Below, piece by piece: positions 49,242 through 61,429 of a DNA stretch of 64,000 nt (within the stretch, counting starts at the first letter, position 1; each line of letters begins with the position of its first letter). The stretch comes from Leucaena leucocephala (lineage: Eukaryota; Streptophyta; Magnoliopsida; Fabales; Fabaceae): the NCBI GenBank assembly GCA_037074615.1, contig CM073527.1, positions 6,598,848 to 6,662,847 of the forward strand, given 5' to 3'. The position numbers and the translations under genes were made by a program. The notes below the pieces were generated by a model. That model saw nothing but the letters and a program-made list of their open reading frames with translations. It was not told the origin of the DNA and searched no databases.

Positions 49242-49769
49242 CACACCACTATTTTCATATATGGGACCTTCCCATACACCCATCTTTAGATCCTTGAACG
49301 TTTTGTCAATAGTGGTCATTGAGTCCCATCAACTAGCAAGCCCATGATCTTATTCACATTAGTTGGCTCTATTTCTTATGTCTCCCCTCTAATTGAAATG
49401 GTCTTTATCAGAGGGTCAAATAGACGCATAAAATCCCCACAAAAATCTTGTTGAATGTGTGGGTAGTTTATTTGCACTAACTTGTCAAACCCAATGGCCC
49501 TAAGCCTCTCTATCATTTTCTTTCTACTCTTCAACTTCTTGTAGACATCCATGAACTACTTCGGTACACATCTCGTGTAGAAGGGCACAACATATTTCTT
49601 GTCTTGGCCCAGAACTCTTAATTCCTTGGCCCCTCCTTATGTAATTATCTCTCTCATCCTCCTGCAATTTATTCCAAGCTTCCCTTAGTGATACATCTTC
49701 CTGTTTTAAGGACATCTTCTTTCCCATGTTTGGATTCTTGTACTCTTCCATAAATAGCGCATACCTTGA
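49242..49769 (-). pseudogene. N-terminal part of the MULE's Ulp1-like gene, with HMG-box-like start
   Basis: The minus strand opens after a stop and reads RYALFMEEYKNP, then REAWNKLQEDERDNY (about 49,765-49,640). This resembles the HMG-box pattern F-FMEEY, W--L--(D/E)E(R/K)--Y. Downstream, across a frameshift or stop near 49,525, comes a DUF1985-like stretch found in transposon Ulp1 proteins (IERLRAIGFDKLVQINYPHI and NKIMGLLVDGT). The frame ends at the inverted LTR boundary at 49,241. The HMG call is from pattern recognition only. Confidence 0.55.
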
Positions 49770-49985
49770 GAAGTTTCAACTCTTTGGTCTTCCTTCAATT
49801 TTTATCAGATTTGAAATATTTTTATCTTGCAATAACAATCACTTTCATCAATAAATAGAATTAATCTCAATCCTAGAGAATTAGAGATATTTTCCCTACA
49901 AGAGTTTTCTTTAATTCCTTACTGCTATATACATTACTATTAGTAAATATATTACTATTGATAAGAAGAACAATTATAGAAGATT
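49770..49985. other. 5' flank of the Ulp1-like gene
   Basis: A short AT-rich MULE segment between the N-terminal exon and the inverted LTR. I see no feature in it. Confidence 0.4.
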
Positions 49986-52853
49986 TAACATCCTAATTTT
50001 CTTACGTTTTAGGGACTAAACGGTAGCATCTGGGACCACTTTTAAGGTCATTGAAGTAAAATTACACAATATGAAATTTTACTCTTACCGAGTACTGTTC
50101 ACTATGTAGATTTGAAACAGGTGACCTGATTTTGAAAAATTATAACTAAATCTATAAAAATTGAAATAAAGTGGTTCAAGTTGCTACACAAAGCTAAATT
50201 AATTATCTTTCATGGAAAAATAACTTGTTAACCATACCTTTACCAATTCAATATCAGTCAACGCTCAAACTTTACTATTCATCCAACATCCTTCTCTGTT
50301 TCTAGTATTTTGGTCCCAACTTTGGAAAAATCATATCTCCATGTGTAGACATCCAAATAAGACATTCTATATATCAAATCAAAGCTTGGTATGTCTACTA
50401 TTTATTGGTAAAATATCATATATTTATTCAATCATGTATTATTTATAATTATAGCTCAAAGGTTATAGCCTCACCACGAGCTTTTGTTCACAATGGCAAA
50501 TTCTAGCAACCAACATTACATACATACATCATTTACATATCAATCATGCAAAATAATTCTTAAATTTTCTTCATCTCATCTATCTTGAGAAGACCTGCTG
50601 TGATTAGATTGATATGAAAGGGGTGAGATCTCTGTAGTAACGGAAACCATAAAATGTATGCAGCTATATGCTTGATGTTACTATGTGTGCACTTAATGAT
50701 CATGCTTACATAATGATAACTTATATGCTTTCATGTCCCTTAATTATAACATATGGACATAGAATAAAAAGAAAGAGAGCATTGCTTAATCATATATGCT
50801 TCACATCATCAAAGTAAGTAAACATCACATAAAATATCAAAGCAACATATGCATACAAGTAGGTAAGTTCACTACCTATCAGGTAACTTTTCCTTAGTCC
50901 TTTGCCTTTGTTTTGAGGTTCCTTCTTTACATAGGTCAGATCCTATACATAGCATAATAATATCTTCATTATTACTCTATCCAATATAGCTCTACTTAAC
51001 TCAAGCTTAACTTGAGGTAATACGCTTAATCTAACAATTCCCTAACTTTCTTTCTATCCACAGCTAACCTTATCAAGAGAGAGATATTTTTCTATTCTAA
51101 CTATTAACTTCATAAGAAAAATTATCTAATTTATTAGAACAGGGACTAGAATAAATTACTTACCTTATTCCTAAGATTGCCAAGTCCCTAAGCTTCTTGG
51201 ATTGCTCCTAACTCAGCTAGAACTCCTTATTTTTTCTTCCTTTCATTCTCTCATTCTCTTTCTCTCTCTTCTTTTCTCTTCTTTCTTGGCTCTTGGCCGT
51301 GTTGTAAAAAGGCAAGGGAGTGAGGGGTATTTATAGGTAGAGGGAGGTGGAATGGATAATCTAGATTGAATCGCGATAAATAGCTCAGATCGCTAGCTTC
51401 CTCAAGAAGCTTTGCCTACATCATGAAGATGACATCATCATCCTAGATGACTCATCAAAATGACATTACCCATGGACACCTCACATACTTAGGTGGCATA
51501 ATGGTAGGGCCCTTGAGATACCTCACGAGTTGCTTTAGTGCTTCCAGAGAATTCCAGGTCTTATCCCAAAATAAACGGTTGAGATCGTGACATATGTCCT
51601 TAGTCTTTTTTCTTTCCCTAGATTAATGCCATGCGGTATCTTAGTGGGTCCCATGAGGACACCTTTCAAGCCACCTCACAGCTTTTAGACAATCCAAAGC
51701 TTTATCTGATCAATTCCCTAGTTATAACTTCAACCGGGTAATTATACTTTATTGTAAATCACTAAAATATTATTTTAATTCCACTTTGACCCACATAACT
51801 TTTAGGCTATGTTTTGGTACTTCTTGGAATACCATATTGGGTCTCTAATTAAGTTCAAGCACTCTAGTGGCTCAGTTCCTAATAAATATCCCTTATAAAT
51901 TACCAAAATGCCCTTAGTTCCTCTTTAATAATTCTAGGGGCATTATTATCTTTTCACACCCTTCCAGAGTATTTCTTGACCCTGGTCAACTATCCAGATA
52001 ACCTTCCTTTACTGTCTAACCTTAATCAAATGATCAAAATACCCTTTACTCATTCTTTAATTATTTTATAACATAGGGGTATTTTTGTCATTTTGCATCC
52101 TTTTCTAGATATTTATGGATACTGGCCCCTTTATCTGATGAACTGATATCATGGGCTTGGGCCTTACTTGGCATCATTATGGGCCTCTCTGTGATGTCAT
52201 CTGAGCTCATTAAGCCATAACTTGCTTCCTGCTTAAATTTCACAATTAGATATCGGGAGTTCACAAACTCCAATTAAAGTTAACTAAAACGTGAATAACT
52301 TTTTCTATAGAACTCATTTTGGGGTTCTGTAAATTTCCTAACCTATGGCTTTATAGGACGCACCTTCTTATAACTTTTCACTTATATCTGAGGTATAGAA
52401 GATCTAATAAAAATTTTAGATAACTTTCATATTAACATATAAATATCATCTATCTGGAACTCCAATAAAATTTTTGTATCATGCTAGATTAACCAGCATA
52501 ACTTTCTCTATCTATTGATGAATTTTGGGATTGAAATGCTTCCGGGCAGTTCTAAGCTTTTTCTAGCTCAACTTTCTATAATTACACTTAATGACCCACA
52601 ACTTGATCTACTTTCATTTTTGGCCTTTGGACTTTTAGACTTTCCAGTTTAGTCCCTCTGTTTCTTCAAAATGACCATTATACCCCTAAGAACTTTCACT
52701 ATTTACAATATAGTCCCTAAACTTTTATTATTTGTAGTTTAATCCTTAAACATTATCTGTATACTTTTGAGACTTTTGTTTAACAGGATCGGGTAGCCTA
52801 CCTCTTTCAAGCTATATATTGGGGCTTCTATGTCTAAAAATTAGGATATGACA
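49986..52853 (-). mobile_element. Inverted gypsy LTR, near full length (2.9 kb)
   Basis: On the minus strand it starts TGTCATATCCTAATTTTTAG at 52,853. It ends near 49,986, where the plus strand reads TTAACATCCTAATTTTCTT, so both LTR ends carry ATCCTAATTTT in inverted orientation. The TATA word CTATAAATACCCC is at 51,336-51,324. It matches 2,867-5,753 along its length. No internal region is present, so it is probably a solo LTR, though I could not see a clean target duplication. Confidence 0.82.
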
Positions 52854-53862
52854 GTAGACAAATCTGCACTTACTGAACCTTGTTAACTATACACATTTCC
52901 CACCAAATCTTTATAGCAAATTAACATTACATCATTGCCTATTACATTAGTTACACATAAATTCTACCTAAATGCTCACTATGGCAGAGTTGAACAAGCT
53001 CTTCTAGCTGATAATAAAAAATTCTATAAAGTAAATCGAAACATAAATAAATAAGAAACTATTAAAATCCTGCATTAACTGGAGAACCAGAAATTGCCAT
53101 GAATCAAATGAAGTGATCATTCAATTAAATTGAATAATTTTGAGTACTAAAAAATAAATTAACAAAGAAACGAATAAATAATTGACTTTTTGCTCTATCG
53201 ACTAAAAAAGGATAGTTATTTAAAGTATGAAGATTAAATTGAAAATAACTTAATTTTGAGATTGTGTGCAAAGAAAAGGAAGAACTGCAATGAATTTATT
53301 CTTCACAAGCTTGGGTCTTTCTTCAAAATTAACTCAGAGTACAAACAACAAAGACCAACCATGCTCAAGAACAAGAGCAAGGAAACAACACATAATCACA
53401 AAATCCTAAAGTTAATTGCAAGAACCATTCACATAATTCACTTTGATGTTCATACCAAGGTCCTTATTACAAACTGACAATCCTAAAAAGCATGGAACAA
53501 CATAGTTCATTCGCTTAAATGAGATTAAAGGCAAAGTAACTTATAAGGAAGAAACATCATTCCCACAGGGAGGAGAGGTGCAATGACAACAGGAAGATTA
53601 GGGGTTGGGATTTGTGAATAACGATGATGAAGGAGGAAGAAATGATGTTCGTAGACTGTGAGCAAGAAACGTTATCCTACATCTTGGGTTTCATGTAGGT
53701 GAAAAGTGAATTGGGAGGATAGGTGCTCTGTAACCATCAGATTAGGGCTTCATATTTGTGAATAGCAATGATAAAAGAGGAAGGAATAATGTTTAAAGAG
53801 AGTGATCGGCACTAGGCCTTTGGTTTCTAGTGGGGTGACGGGGGGCATGGTTATGTGTTCAT
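52854..53862. other. MULE right-hand flank
   Basis: Mostly non-coding. It contains a direct repeat of about 54 bp (53,602-53,655 and 53,740-53,793, sharing GATTAGGG and ATTTGTGAATA). It probably includes the 5' region of the Ulp1-like gene. The plus-strand frame at 53,256-53,477 has no recognisable features. Confidence 0.45.
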
Positions 53863-54009
53863 TATATAGGGGAACTTATGTCTTTTCACAATTGCAAAAA
53901 TTAATGTCAGGTCCCATGGGAGTTCACATTAATTATGCTATTTCATGAGACCTTTTTACAATTTAATTTCTTCTACAAGATCTAGATGCAATTCTTCCAA
54001 ATTTTTTAT
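53863..54009 (-). repeat. Right terminal inverted repeat of the MULE
   Basis: It is the reverse complement of the left repeat at 36,943-37,086, with the same gaps and word order (ACCTTTTTACAATTTAAT, GTCCCATGGGAG, TTTTCACAATTG). Confidence 0.75.
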
Positions 54010-57000
54010 TGAAGATTATTTTCTATAAATTTTTAAAAATACTAAAAATAAGTATCAATTAATAGCCGAATCACTAAATAGTTATTTCTCTTTATACCTT
54101 TCACCCTACTTGTCCTTTTCCCCTACCTTCACTTTCCACATGTCCCTCTCTACTTGTTCTTCATCTTTATTAACTTCCTCTTCTTCTTCAGAGAACAATA
54201 GAGAAAAAATGATAGAGAGAGATAAGGTGGCAAGAATAGGCCATAGAAGGACGGAGGACTTGCCACGCTAGATATTGAGCTCGCAATGCTTTTGAGTACC
54301 TTAGGTGAGTTCCTGACTCCATCTTCACCTCCATCTTCTCCATTTGTGTGATTTTGAGGTGATTCAACTGATTAAATTTGGGGTTGAAGTTAAATCACTT
54401 ATTAAGTAAGGTATTAAACTTATGAGCAATAAATCTAGCTTAAATCATAGGTTTGGCTATTATATGTGTCTACTTTATGCTAGAGTAAGTCTTTGAAAAA
54501 TAGAGGTTCAATTTGTTAAAGTCTAAAGCTATGGTTCTTTGAAATCAAGCTTGTGTTAATGTTTTGTGTTGGGTGATTTTGGTTCTTTAAAATTAGAGGT
54601 GTAGAACTGGTTTTGTGAATACGTGTTAATTATTTATTAATAGGAAGAGATTTTCGAATGGGTTTTTACTTGTTTGTTTGGTAAGTCATGATATTGGATT
54701 ATGGTGTTGTGTTGATCGTTATTCACTGAGAAGTGAAATTGGATTTGGGACTCTAAAGTATGTGAGAGTAGTGTTGAATTCTTTAAGAAATAGAGTAAAG
54801 ATGATTATTAATACATGAAACAAGTGCTTGGATGTTTTGGAATTGTGACGTTATTGTGTTAGGTTGTTAACTTATGATTAAAAGATTGTCAGATATGTTG
54901 GTAGAGTACTTGTGAATATGAAAGATGATTTAGAATAAGGATTTGAAGTTGGAAATTTATATAGCTTCTTGTATGATGTTTAAGAAAGGTAAATGATTAC
55001 TTTAGGTAACTATTATATAACTGAACAGTTGAAGAGTTTATTTGTTATCTTATGTTTGAATGGTTAAGGTTGTAATGGGAGTGATAAATTAATAGATTAT
55101 ATATGCTTGAATTTTATACGTAATGGTTAAAAACTATGAAATGAAATAACTAAAAGAGGTTTTTAGTGTCTAAAAGTTAATAGTAATGTAAGAAAGTGGT
55201 TCAGTTTAGGAAGCAAATGAAAAGGGAGTTAGTGATGGAATGTTAAAGTGTAAAAGGAATAAAGGTTAGTTGGTGATATGATGGAAAGGGGAGCAATAGG
55301 TTTGTATTTTGGAAATAAGAACTGAAAAATGGCTGTTGTTTTGGGTTAGAATTTGTGGAAATAAGTTATGTGATTTTTCGTTAGCGCTCAAATTATTTAT
55401 TAAATTAATCTCTATATAACATAGAGGCCAACCTATGTTATATTCTTTACGTGAAGTCAATATGAGGCTTAACTCTATATTAGACTAAGTGTGAGAAGGA
55501 GGAGTAGTATAAGAGAATTTGATTAATAATTTGTACAAAATAAAAGAGATAATAATATAAATAAAATAAGATAAAAGCAATAGTAAAACATGATATCACC
55601 AATAAGAAGAGTGATCCTAATGATTAATGCATGTCTATCATCATTTAATAATATATTAGAGTTATAACAATTATATATGTTAAGTATCTAGTACGTAAAC
55701 CCTAGACAATCATCATGGTCATAATTATAACAATTATACTTAAATCTAGCATATGCTTGTGTCAATAATGATTAGTGTAGATCCACTTAGCATATGATAA
55801 ATTAAACAATAAATGATTTGTTCATACATGGATATTCAACCGAAAACCCTATAATTAAACATGTAAACCCAATATGAATAATTATAAGAGAAAACCAAAG
55901 ATATTAAATAAAGAATACCAAATCATAAATTGAAATAATAAATCATATGGGTTTGATCACAAAGGTGTCTCGATTGAAACCCCAGGTCCAACATATACAA
56001 ATCTCAAAAATTAAATTTAGGAAATCATAAATTTACATAAAAGAAAAGATCAAAACATAATAAAATTGTTCAACTCCTACTCTAAAGCACATGAACTCAA
56101 GAAACTATATCTCTCCTCAAGAACTTAGAAGGAAAGGGATAGAATTATGAAAAAGATAAAGAAGACGATTATGATGGTGGTAGGGATTAGTGTGGTGAAT
56201 GGAGAAGCCTTAGGTCCTTTATATAGCTTTTGGTAATTAGTCATATTGATGTGAGTCTCTTCACTGTTGACTCTCAAAAAGACAATAATAATATTAATTT
56301 TTCTTTAGTATCCTCATTATCTTGTATTCAAATCCAAGTTATCCCTTGATCCATGAAAATGCCATTGAAGCTTTAAAAGATCTCTAGATTATCATCTTGT
56401 CCAAATTCAATCCTAAGATATAGTACATGAATCCATTATCCATGGGGCCATATATTAAATTAAATCCTATATCCAATTGCAAGATATAAATCAAGATGAA
56501 TTTATATATCTTGTGTTTCAGTTTGAAATATTTAGGAGGAAAGATTTCAAATCTTGAATCTAAGGTACCTGAAGAATATATTTGTAATATTCAAAATGGA
56601 TATTAATTTGATTTTGAAAGATATAATTTGACTAATTCAAATATTAATATCATACTAATATATTAAAAGGGGATAAAATTATTTTCTCTAATTAGGATAT
56701 CTAATTAGATAATAGTAATTCCCTTTTAATAAATTAATATGTGCTTTAACTATCTTATACTTCATTAATCTTAGGTGGATCCTATTACAAGTTAGTGGGT
56801 CCAATCATAATTAATTATTTTTCTCTTCTTCCTGAAATTCACAAAACATAAAAATGTCATGCATATTAGTGTGATTGAGAAAATAATAAAATAAGTAAAA
56901 ACTAAAAAATATGACATCTTTAGTTATTTAATTCATCTAGTCAATTGAAGTACAAAATGAGTAAAACTTCTATAATAATGCCTATTAAATATAAGAAATT

Positions 57001-58551
57001 CTCTCAAATATATAGAAAACAATATAATAAAATAGGGATTTATCAATCAGGAAGGAAGAAGTGAATGATGTTGATTGTTATGTTTTTTCAAGCAACTAGC
57101 AATAGTTACTTGAAATGTTGAAAGAGATTTAAAATTTGAATATCTGCTTTAAGGATTTAGAGATTCCTAATTTTAAAGTTTTAAAAAGAAATCAAATACA
57201 ATGATAAATATAGAGGGGGTTGAATTGGGTTAGGAGATAAGTATATTATACAATGGTTATATACTAAAACTTAGTACTAATATGCTTGCACAAATAATTA
57301 ATATATAGGATTTCATTTATGCTTGAGCCTACCAAGAAAACGAATAAGAAGGAAAACAAGAGAAGATAAATTGGAAGAAGGTACATTAAGTAGTAACTTT
57401 TCTATCATATTTTTATGTATTTAATTATAGATGTTGGTTTATGCCATCAGATGAGATGAGTATGAATGAACATGTGATGGTTGGAGTTTATATGTGAAAG
57501 TTTGTGGAAATGCTGTTATGAGTAAGGTAAACAAGTAAGAGAATGTAGAGTTTGTCAGTACACCGTTACGAGCAGTAGAGTCATTGTAATGAGTAGTAAA
57601 CATATAAGAGAATATGGAGTTTGTTAGTATGTTACTAGCAGGGTGTTGCTGTAAGAAGTGGAATGTAGAATTTAGATATGAATATAGGGAGTATGTGTAT
57701 TGCTTATATGCGTATTGTATAGCACATGTTATATGGAAATTATTTATTATGATTGAAGTGGAATGATTATGTGACATGGTTTGTTTTGTATGTTTTATAG
57801 AAATTTATATATTTATATAAAAGATTGTTGTTACTATTGAGATTCTTTGAATCTCACATTTTTTTCTTTTATGATATACAGCAAGGCAAGTGGTTCACAG
57901 GGTAGTAATATAACTAGAACGTGATTAAGGTGGGAGGCTGTAATGGCAAAAGTAGTTATTCAATTATCATACTAAAATTAATTATTATTTTGATTAAGTC
58001 ATGTATGGCTATGTGTAAATATGTTTGATATACATGAAGTTTTTTATATAAATTTTTTTTAAAGGAGGTTAGGCTCACCCATATATACATGAATTATGTA
58101 AAGATTATTTGGATTTAAATACCTTTATAAAGGGTAGCCTAGTCCACACACAACAACAGAGCCATCAACTTAGATGGCCGAAGGATAAAGGAATAGTTAT
58201 ATTATACTTATTAGTTAAACATGATTAATTAATAATGGTGGACACGAAGACATAAGGTGATGGTGGTAAAAAGTAGTATATATATTAGTTGATAAGTTTT
58301 CAGAACCTGGGTCTTAAATGTTAGTTTAAGTTTTTAAAGAGGTTTAAGAATATAAACCAAAAGTTTTAACATGAAGAAAGTTAGTTTGGGATTTCCAAAT
58401 CTATTCGGAAACTCCGATTCTTTATCCAAAAGGAAGAATTTTGGGTTTATGAGAAAAGTTCTCAGATTTTTTTTTATTCCCAATGGAACTAGTCAGTTGC
58501 TCACTAGTTATTTTTGGAATATTCATCTAAGGTAATTTTCTGTAAGGTGTT
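54010..58551 (+). mobile_element. LTR-like sequence, family not assigned, interrupted at 55,520-57,045
   Basis: A pyrimidine/purine-rich leader (54,170-54,230), a splice-donor-like TAGGTGAGTTC near 54,304 and a TTGAGATTCTTTGAATCTCA block near 57,836 resemble the layout of plant gypsy LTRs. I cannot place its ends. No protein is readable; the minus-strand frame at 57,439-57,777 is low-complexity. Confidence 0.35.
55520..57045 (-). mobile_element. Putative inverted LTR of another family
   Basis: On the minus strand it starts TGATAAATCCC (57,045) and ends TTAATCA (55,520), giving matching TGAT/ATCA ends. It has a TATATAAAGG promoter at about 56,225-56,216. It is about 1.5 kb long. I did not find a target duplication, so the boundaries are tentative. 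Confidence 0.4.
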
Positions 58552-58869
58552 TCAATTGAAGTCCCCCCTAGTAACTATAACAAAATCATTATATTCACTA
58601 TCCATAAATAAAAATCTGTCATGATCAGCAAAGTTTACCGACAAAGTTATCAACAATGATCGATCAACAAAATTATTTTGGATACAAAAGCCATTAAGAA
58701 ATTGGGGGAGAGTAGCAGAATAATTAAAGAATCTCCCAAAGTGGGCTATATTTATAACATTAGAGTCTTCATGTAATATAAAACTCCTCAACGCCTTTTT
58801 GCCTTCCACTTTCTGTATTATAACATCTGCATAAACACAAGAAATACCTTGGTCAGATTCAAACTTCAC
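58552..58869 (-). CDS. Unidentified 105-codon ORF
   Basis: An uninterrupted minus-strand frame with ordinary amino-acid composition and no low-complexity runs (for example VIIQKVEGKKALRSFILHED). I do not recognise it, and no signal peptide or membrane segment is evident. A TCATGACAG/ATTTTT site inside it could be a splice acceptor. It could be a gene fragment carried by a transposon or chance. No promoter was identified. Confidence 0.25.
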   Translation of the reverse strand: MKFESDQGISCVYADVIIQKVEGKKALRSFILHEDSNVINIAHFGRFFNYSATLPQFLNGFCIQNNFVDRSLLITLSVNFADHDRFLFMDSEYNDFVIVTRGDFN

Positions 58870-60849
58870 AGATTTTTTTCTCTTTGCATGTTAGCTTGCA
58901 TGTGACTAGGAGTCTAAAAACAATAAAAACAAAACAACTAGCTTTGATTTCCTCCAAAACTACCTTACTCACAAAGACAAATAACTCTCATTATTCATCA
59001 CATGAGAGAAAGTTACATAGCTAACAATAATAAGACTTAGTAAAAGTCTCATCTAAAAATATAAGAAATGCTAAGAATCATTCATGTAATAGTTTCACAT
59101 CTCAGCAAAATTACGAGTAAACTTCAGTAATCCCTTAGAAGAAAGCCCGAAGATTCATGACTACGACTAGGCAACAAGTATAAGTTGGGCTGTCAAAAGA
59201 GGTAAAGAACTAGGACTATCTATGGCTTATTCCTCAAGAATATAATTTTGCTAACAATTATGGGTTGCTGGATATTATAGAACTGTTCAATATTTTATAT
59301 GCAAAACAGCATATACCATATATTAATCTCTTCTTTACTTAGAGTTGCAAAGTGCCACTTCTATATGTACAAGTAGCAATAAGATTACCTTAATTTCTCT
59401 CGTAGGCAGCAATACTGAAAAGCAAGCAAAATGATACAATTACAAATATTGCTGCAATTCTTGTTTGAAATGCAAAAGATGTGAAGCATAACTTATGCAA
59501 AATTGCAAACCATAACAAAAACAACAATTGAAAGTGTAGGAATTCAAACCCACTTGTAGTTGGTTCACTTACTTCAGTTACCCATATGGCAACCCAGTAC
59601 CATTATTGGACTCAGGTCTCTGGTACACAAAAAACACACTAGAAAGGAGAGAGAGAGTTGTAGTTTCTGCCCAAGAGAAGAGAGTAGACTGACCCATGCA
59701 TAAAAGCTTCTGTGTATTGAAAAAAACAATATTATTTTTTTCTCCTCCTCCATTCACGCATGATCTGATAATGGAGAAGTGGGCTGGTTACCTCATAACT
59801 GTTCCCACCATCATTTTGAATAGTTTAGAATATTCAAAATAATAACCCAATTCTTTAGGTATTTTTGTTTCAGCTTCATGCACATATAGGTCTAGGCCTA
59901 ACACACTAAGGGTGGATCAACACATTTTCCTATAGAAAGATAAATTGCCATCACAATGCTAAGGCTCACCATGACTAATGCTAGAGAATGCCTCAAACAA
60001 GAAAACACAGTGTCAATGCAAAGTGTGAGAAGCATAAAAAGAATAAGGCAAAGCCAATAATATTTCCCTCACTTGATCTGAACAACCCCTTCTTATAACA
60101 CATTTTGCTTTTTATTCATTTGAGGCTGAATGGAGAATCTTTAAATGCTTAATTTGAATTATGAATGCTTTTGATCATAGAATTAGAATCAAAAGTCAAA
60201 GACTATTAGGATGATTGATTCCTAATCCTTATGTGTTTAAATAGATTGTAGCTTACACAAGACTAATGCCAAGGTGGCTAAAATCTTAAAATGTGTAGTC
60301 CTTTGAGATTCTTTTAGAGAAACTATCCATGAGTAGTAGTGTGATACCAAGATCCAAACCCAAGTTTCTTTTGGTTCATTCACAAAAGAACCTCTTCAAA
60401 TAACCATTTAAAGTGTAAGAGTCAATGAATTAAAGGAACTTAACACATCAATATCACTAGATAACTCATTTTTTATTTATCCACCGATATCCAGTATTAC
60501 AAGTAATTGACTAGTTTGATTCACGAAATGTAGGCCTACAATGGGGGAACATTGTTACCGCCTATTAATTATCATGACTATATACCAAAAGCTCATACAT
60601 GATACAACTAGTTAAGCTGGAATAACCCACAACTAGTTAATCCCAGCGCTCTGTGTAGAACACAAACTTATTTTCAAACATGTTTGATGCACTATTAAAA
60701 CATAGATGACTTTCCATTAAAATTCTTTATACTCCCCCTTAAGATATCTAATTAACCAATTGAACATCAAGGAGTTTTAAAAAGACAATTGTTGAATGGT
60801 TTAATTCAAAAGGTATAAACTACTGAGTAGCATGAATTTTAACACTTTT
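58870..60849. other. Unassigned region, possibly containing an inverted Copia-like LTR
   Basis: On the minus strand, 59,880-59,520 reads like an LTR leader: CTCTCTCTCTCCTTTCTAG, then GTACCAGAGACCTGAGTCC and GTGGGTTTGAATTCC. No coding sequence is recognisable, and the ends cannot be placed. Confidence 0.3.
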
Positions 60850-61085
60850 GTAAGTCTATTTTTTAACGGCAATTAAAAACTACCATTAAATATAAGCCTT
60901 TAACAACAATTTTGTCAAAATTGCCTTTAAATGTATAGACTTTAATTGCCATTTCCAGGAAAACCACCATTAGAAGTGTAAATTATAGGATCAGTTTTCC
61001 TAGAAACAACCATTATAGTATATACCATTAATGACAATTTTCACAAAAACCGCTGTTAAAAGGTTCATTTAATTTTTTTTAATGT
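60850..61085. repeat. CACTA subterminal repeats
   Basis: Repeated words of the form AACGGCAATT, ACCATTA, AACAACAATTTTGTCAAAATTGCC and AAAACCGC(T/C)GTTAAA occur in both orientations. This is the structure expected next to the 3' end of the minus-strand CACTA ORF that follows. No clear terminal CACTA motif was seen. Confidence 0.65.
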
Positions 61086-61429
61086 TTCATTTAATTTTCC
61101 CTTCAATACCATCCTGCATTTACCATAATTAAGATAGACTAATTTCTAGGAAGCAAAGTATAAAGTAAGCAATACGAAAATCCAAATTAAATGGTAATAA
61201 AATAATTCAAATTCTTAATCATAAAATTAAACAAATATTGGACATCATATATATACAAAAATGGTTGAATAATTAAGGCAAGTTCATAAGTTTAGTTTTT
61301 GCCAAATAATCTATCATTGAGTCGATTAAGTCATCTTCATAACTCATGTAGTTATTGAACGATTGCAAGTTAGAAGTAATAGGTAAATATTAAATATGTG
61401 AATAAATTGAAAAATTACTAAATATTAAT

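Larger units (their letters stand above)
36943..54009. mobile_element. Large Mutator-like element (MULE) with nested insertions
   Basis: It is bounded by inverted repeats at 36,943-37,086 and 53,863-54,009. It has a MuDR-type transposase reading rightward from the left end. A Ulp1-protease gene reads leftward from the right end, so the two genes converge as in maize MuDR. It is interrupted by a solo LTR, a Copia remnant and two inverted gypsy LTRs; without these it would be about 8 kb. Target duplications were not identified, and the terminal repeats may extend further out. Plant MULEs carrying Ulp1-like genes (Kaonashi type, CUMULE) are established; assigning this locus to that group is inference from the domains. 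Confidence 0.7.

Noticed and set aside
57439..57777. 112-codon minus-strand frame
   Set aside because: Repetitive Ser/Thr/His/Tyr composition within LTR-like sequence; no domain seen.
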